From Planctomycetaceae bacterium (GTDB taxonomy: Bacteria > Planctomycetota > Planctomycetia > Planctomycetales > Planctomycetaceae): a stretch of 64,000 nt of DNA. The stretch is taken from NCBI GenBank assembly GCA_002724315.1, contig PBOJ01000014.1, forward strand, positions 1 through 64,000, read 5' to 3'. Shown here in pieces: positions 63,455 through 64,000 of the stretch (positions within the stretch are counted from its first letter, which is position 1; each line of letters opens with the position of its first letter). The notes under the pieces were generated by a model. That model made no database searches. It saw nothing but the letters and a program-made list of their open reading frames with translations, and had not been told where the DNA came from. A program made the position numbers and the translations under genes.

Positions 63455-63486
63455 CCAGACCCGTCCATTCATGTGGATGGGTCTGG
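63455..63486. terminator. Hairpin between the convergent genes at 63375 and 63510
   Basis: CCAGACCCGTCCA (63455-63467) pairs with TGGATGGGTCTGG (63474-63486) over 13 positions with one G-U pair and a six-base loop. No run of T follows on either strand, so it may end transcripts with other factors or simply protect 3' ends. Confidence 0.5.
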
Positions 63487-63509
63487 TGCGTTAAAGCGGT
63501 TGTGGAGGC

Positions 63510-64000
63510 TCACGTGCAGGCGAACACGTCGTCGCGGGCAGATCCGCTGAGCCCGTAGATCGACATCACGCACTCGTCGATTCGACTTTCGAGCGTCTCG
63601 ACGGTCGGCCCCGATCCCCGCAATTCCAGCAACCTCGCCACGTCCTCGACAATCGACCTGTAGGCGGCCCGCTGGCCGGAGTCGTCCAGGTCGGGCCAGA
63701 TGATCGGGAGATCACGGAGCGACCCGACTTTGACCTGGGGAAACGAGGCCTGGGCCGACTCGCGGACCGAGGTCGTGTAGAGGAAGCGGATCAGTCGCGA
63801 GTTGAGCAGTCCCACCACGTAGCCGACGTCGTACCCGTTGTCCGGATCGAACAGTGCCAACAGCGAATTGCGGAAGTACTCGGTTCCCCGCTTGGGACCG
63901 ACAATCGGATGGCGGGCCGTCTGCCGGATCACGAATCGGGCCCGGCGGTAGGTTTTCAGTGGACGAATCGTGAAGTATTCGCCGTCGTCGGCGCAGTAAT
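63510..64000 (-). CDS. C-terminal part of a DNA methyltransferase/restriction enzyme (TaqI-like specificity domain), truncated by window edge
   Basis: The frame is open to the right edge, so at least 163 C-terminal residues are present and the start is outside. The sequence FVIRQTARHPIVG, then EYFRNSLLALF, LLNSRLIRFLY, SFPQVKVGSLRDLPI is characteristic of the TaqI-like target-recognition domain at the C-terminus of Eco57I/type IIG and related N6-adenine methyltransferases. The FPQVK/LRDLPI ending is a reliable hallmark. The catalytic NPPY motif would lie beyond the window. An internal GTG at 63932 is not the true start. Confidence 0.85.
   Translation of the reverse strand, partial: YCADDGEYFTIRPLKTYRRARFVIRQTARHPIVGPKRGTEYFRNSLLALFDPDNGYDVGYVVGLLNSRLIRFLYTTSVRESAQASFPQVKVGSLRDLPIIWPDLDDSGQRAAYRSIVEDVARLLELRGSGPTVETLESRIDECVMSIYGLSGSARDDVFACT

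Overview
The window looks like a chromosomal segment from a member of the Planctomycetota. The evidence is a YTV-repeat, cysteine-rich surface protein (11238-12602), a very large thioester-type alpha-2-macroglobulin (12886-19095), a giant tandem UvrA (53204-60154), several small secreted or membrane proteins that I can only place as planctomycete-type hypotheticals, and a high-GC, densely packed gene layout. There is no sign of phage, transposon, CRISPR array, tRNA or rRNA. The window is mostly housekeeping DNA with a few unusual proteins. No gap between genes exceeds 300 bases.

Layout. 1-11 kb: a CstA-type transporter and a secreted ThuA-domain protein; then peptide deformylase, Met-tRNA formyltransferase and a small membrane protein; a kinase fused in frame to a lipoprotein-type metallopeptidase domain; an HtrA protease; RNase III; and a sugar-phosphate-isomerase-like TIM barrel. 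11-19 kb: the YTV protein, a strong intrinsic terminator, and the macroglobulin. 19-29 kb (mostly minus strand): an SLC13/RCK permease translationally coupled to a PAP-phosphatase-like enzyme; then lepA, two divergent signal peptidases I and lptB in one direction. 29-35 kb: an HpcH/HpaI aldolase with a zinc-ribbon protein, a 2-hydroxyacid dehydrogenase with a structured leader, and a plus-strand cassette of zinc-ribbon membrane protein, tetraether-synthase-like radical SAM enzyme and Lgt-like protein, followed by an FKBP isomerase.

35-48 kb: a sodium:solute symporter, a Fis-like HTH protein, a complete NMT1/NitT-type ABC importer, an isolated C-terminal piece of transhydrogenase PntA, then an operon of NAD-type isocitrate dehydrogenase, CoaX and an MnmE-like GTPase lacking the C-terminal cysteine motif. 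A membrane protein with a CxxCH motif, a GT-C-like membrane protein and RodA follow. 48-64 kb: a second TIM-barrel isomerase, ribosomal-protein-S1-like protein, a SUMF1-fold protein without the formylglycine-generating cysteines, an isochorismatase-family hydrolase, HemB, the double UvrA preceded by a zinc-ribbon protein, a DUF368 (polyprenyl-phosphate transporter family) protein, an M28 peptidase, a Tyr-rich secreted protein, and the C-terminal part of a restriction-modification type DNA methyltransferase running off the right edge.

Gene-end architecture is striking. Same-strand genes are repeatedly joined by GTGA overlaps. Convergent genes are almost touching or overlap, and two convergent pairs share one CTAG as both stop codons. 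Only the two convergent pairs with real space between them carry a hairpin there. The best candidates for unfamiliar biology are the radical SAM/Lgt-like cassette, the kinase-lipoprotein fusion, the UvrA dimer-in-one-chain with its unknown C-terminal domain, and the stand-alone PntA fragment.
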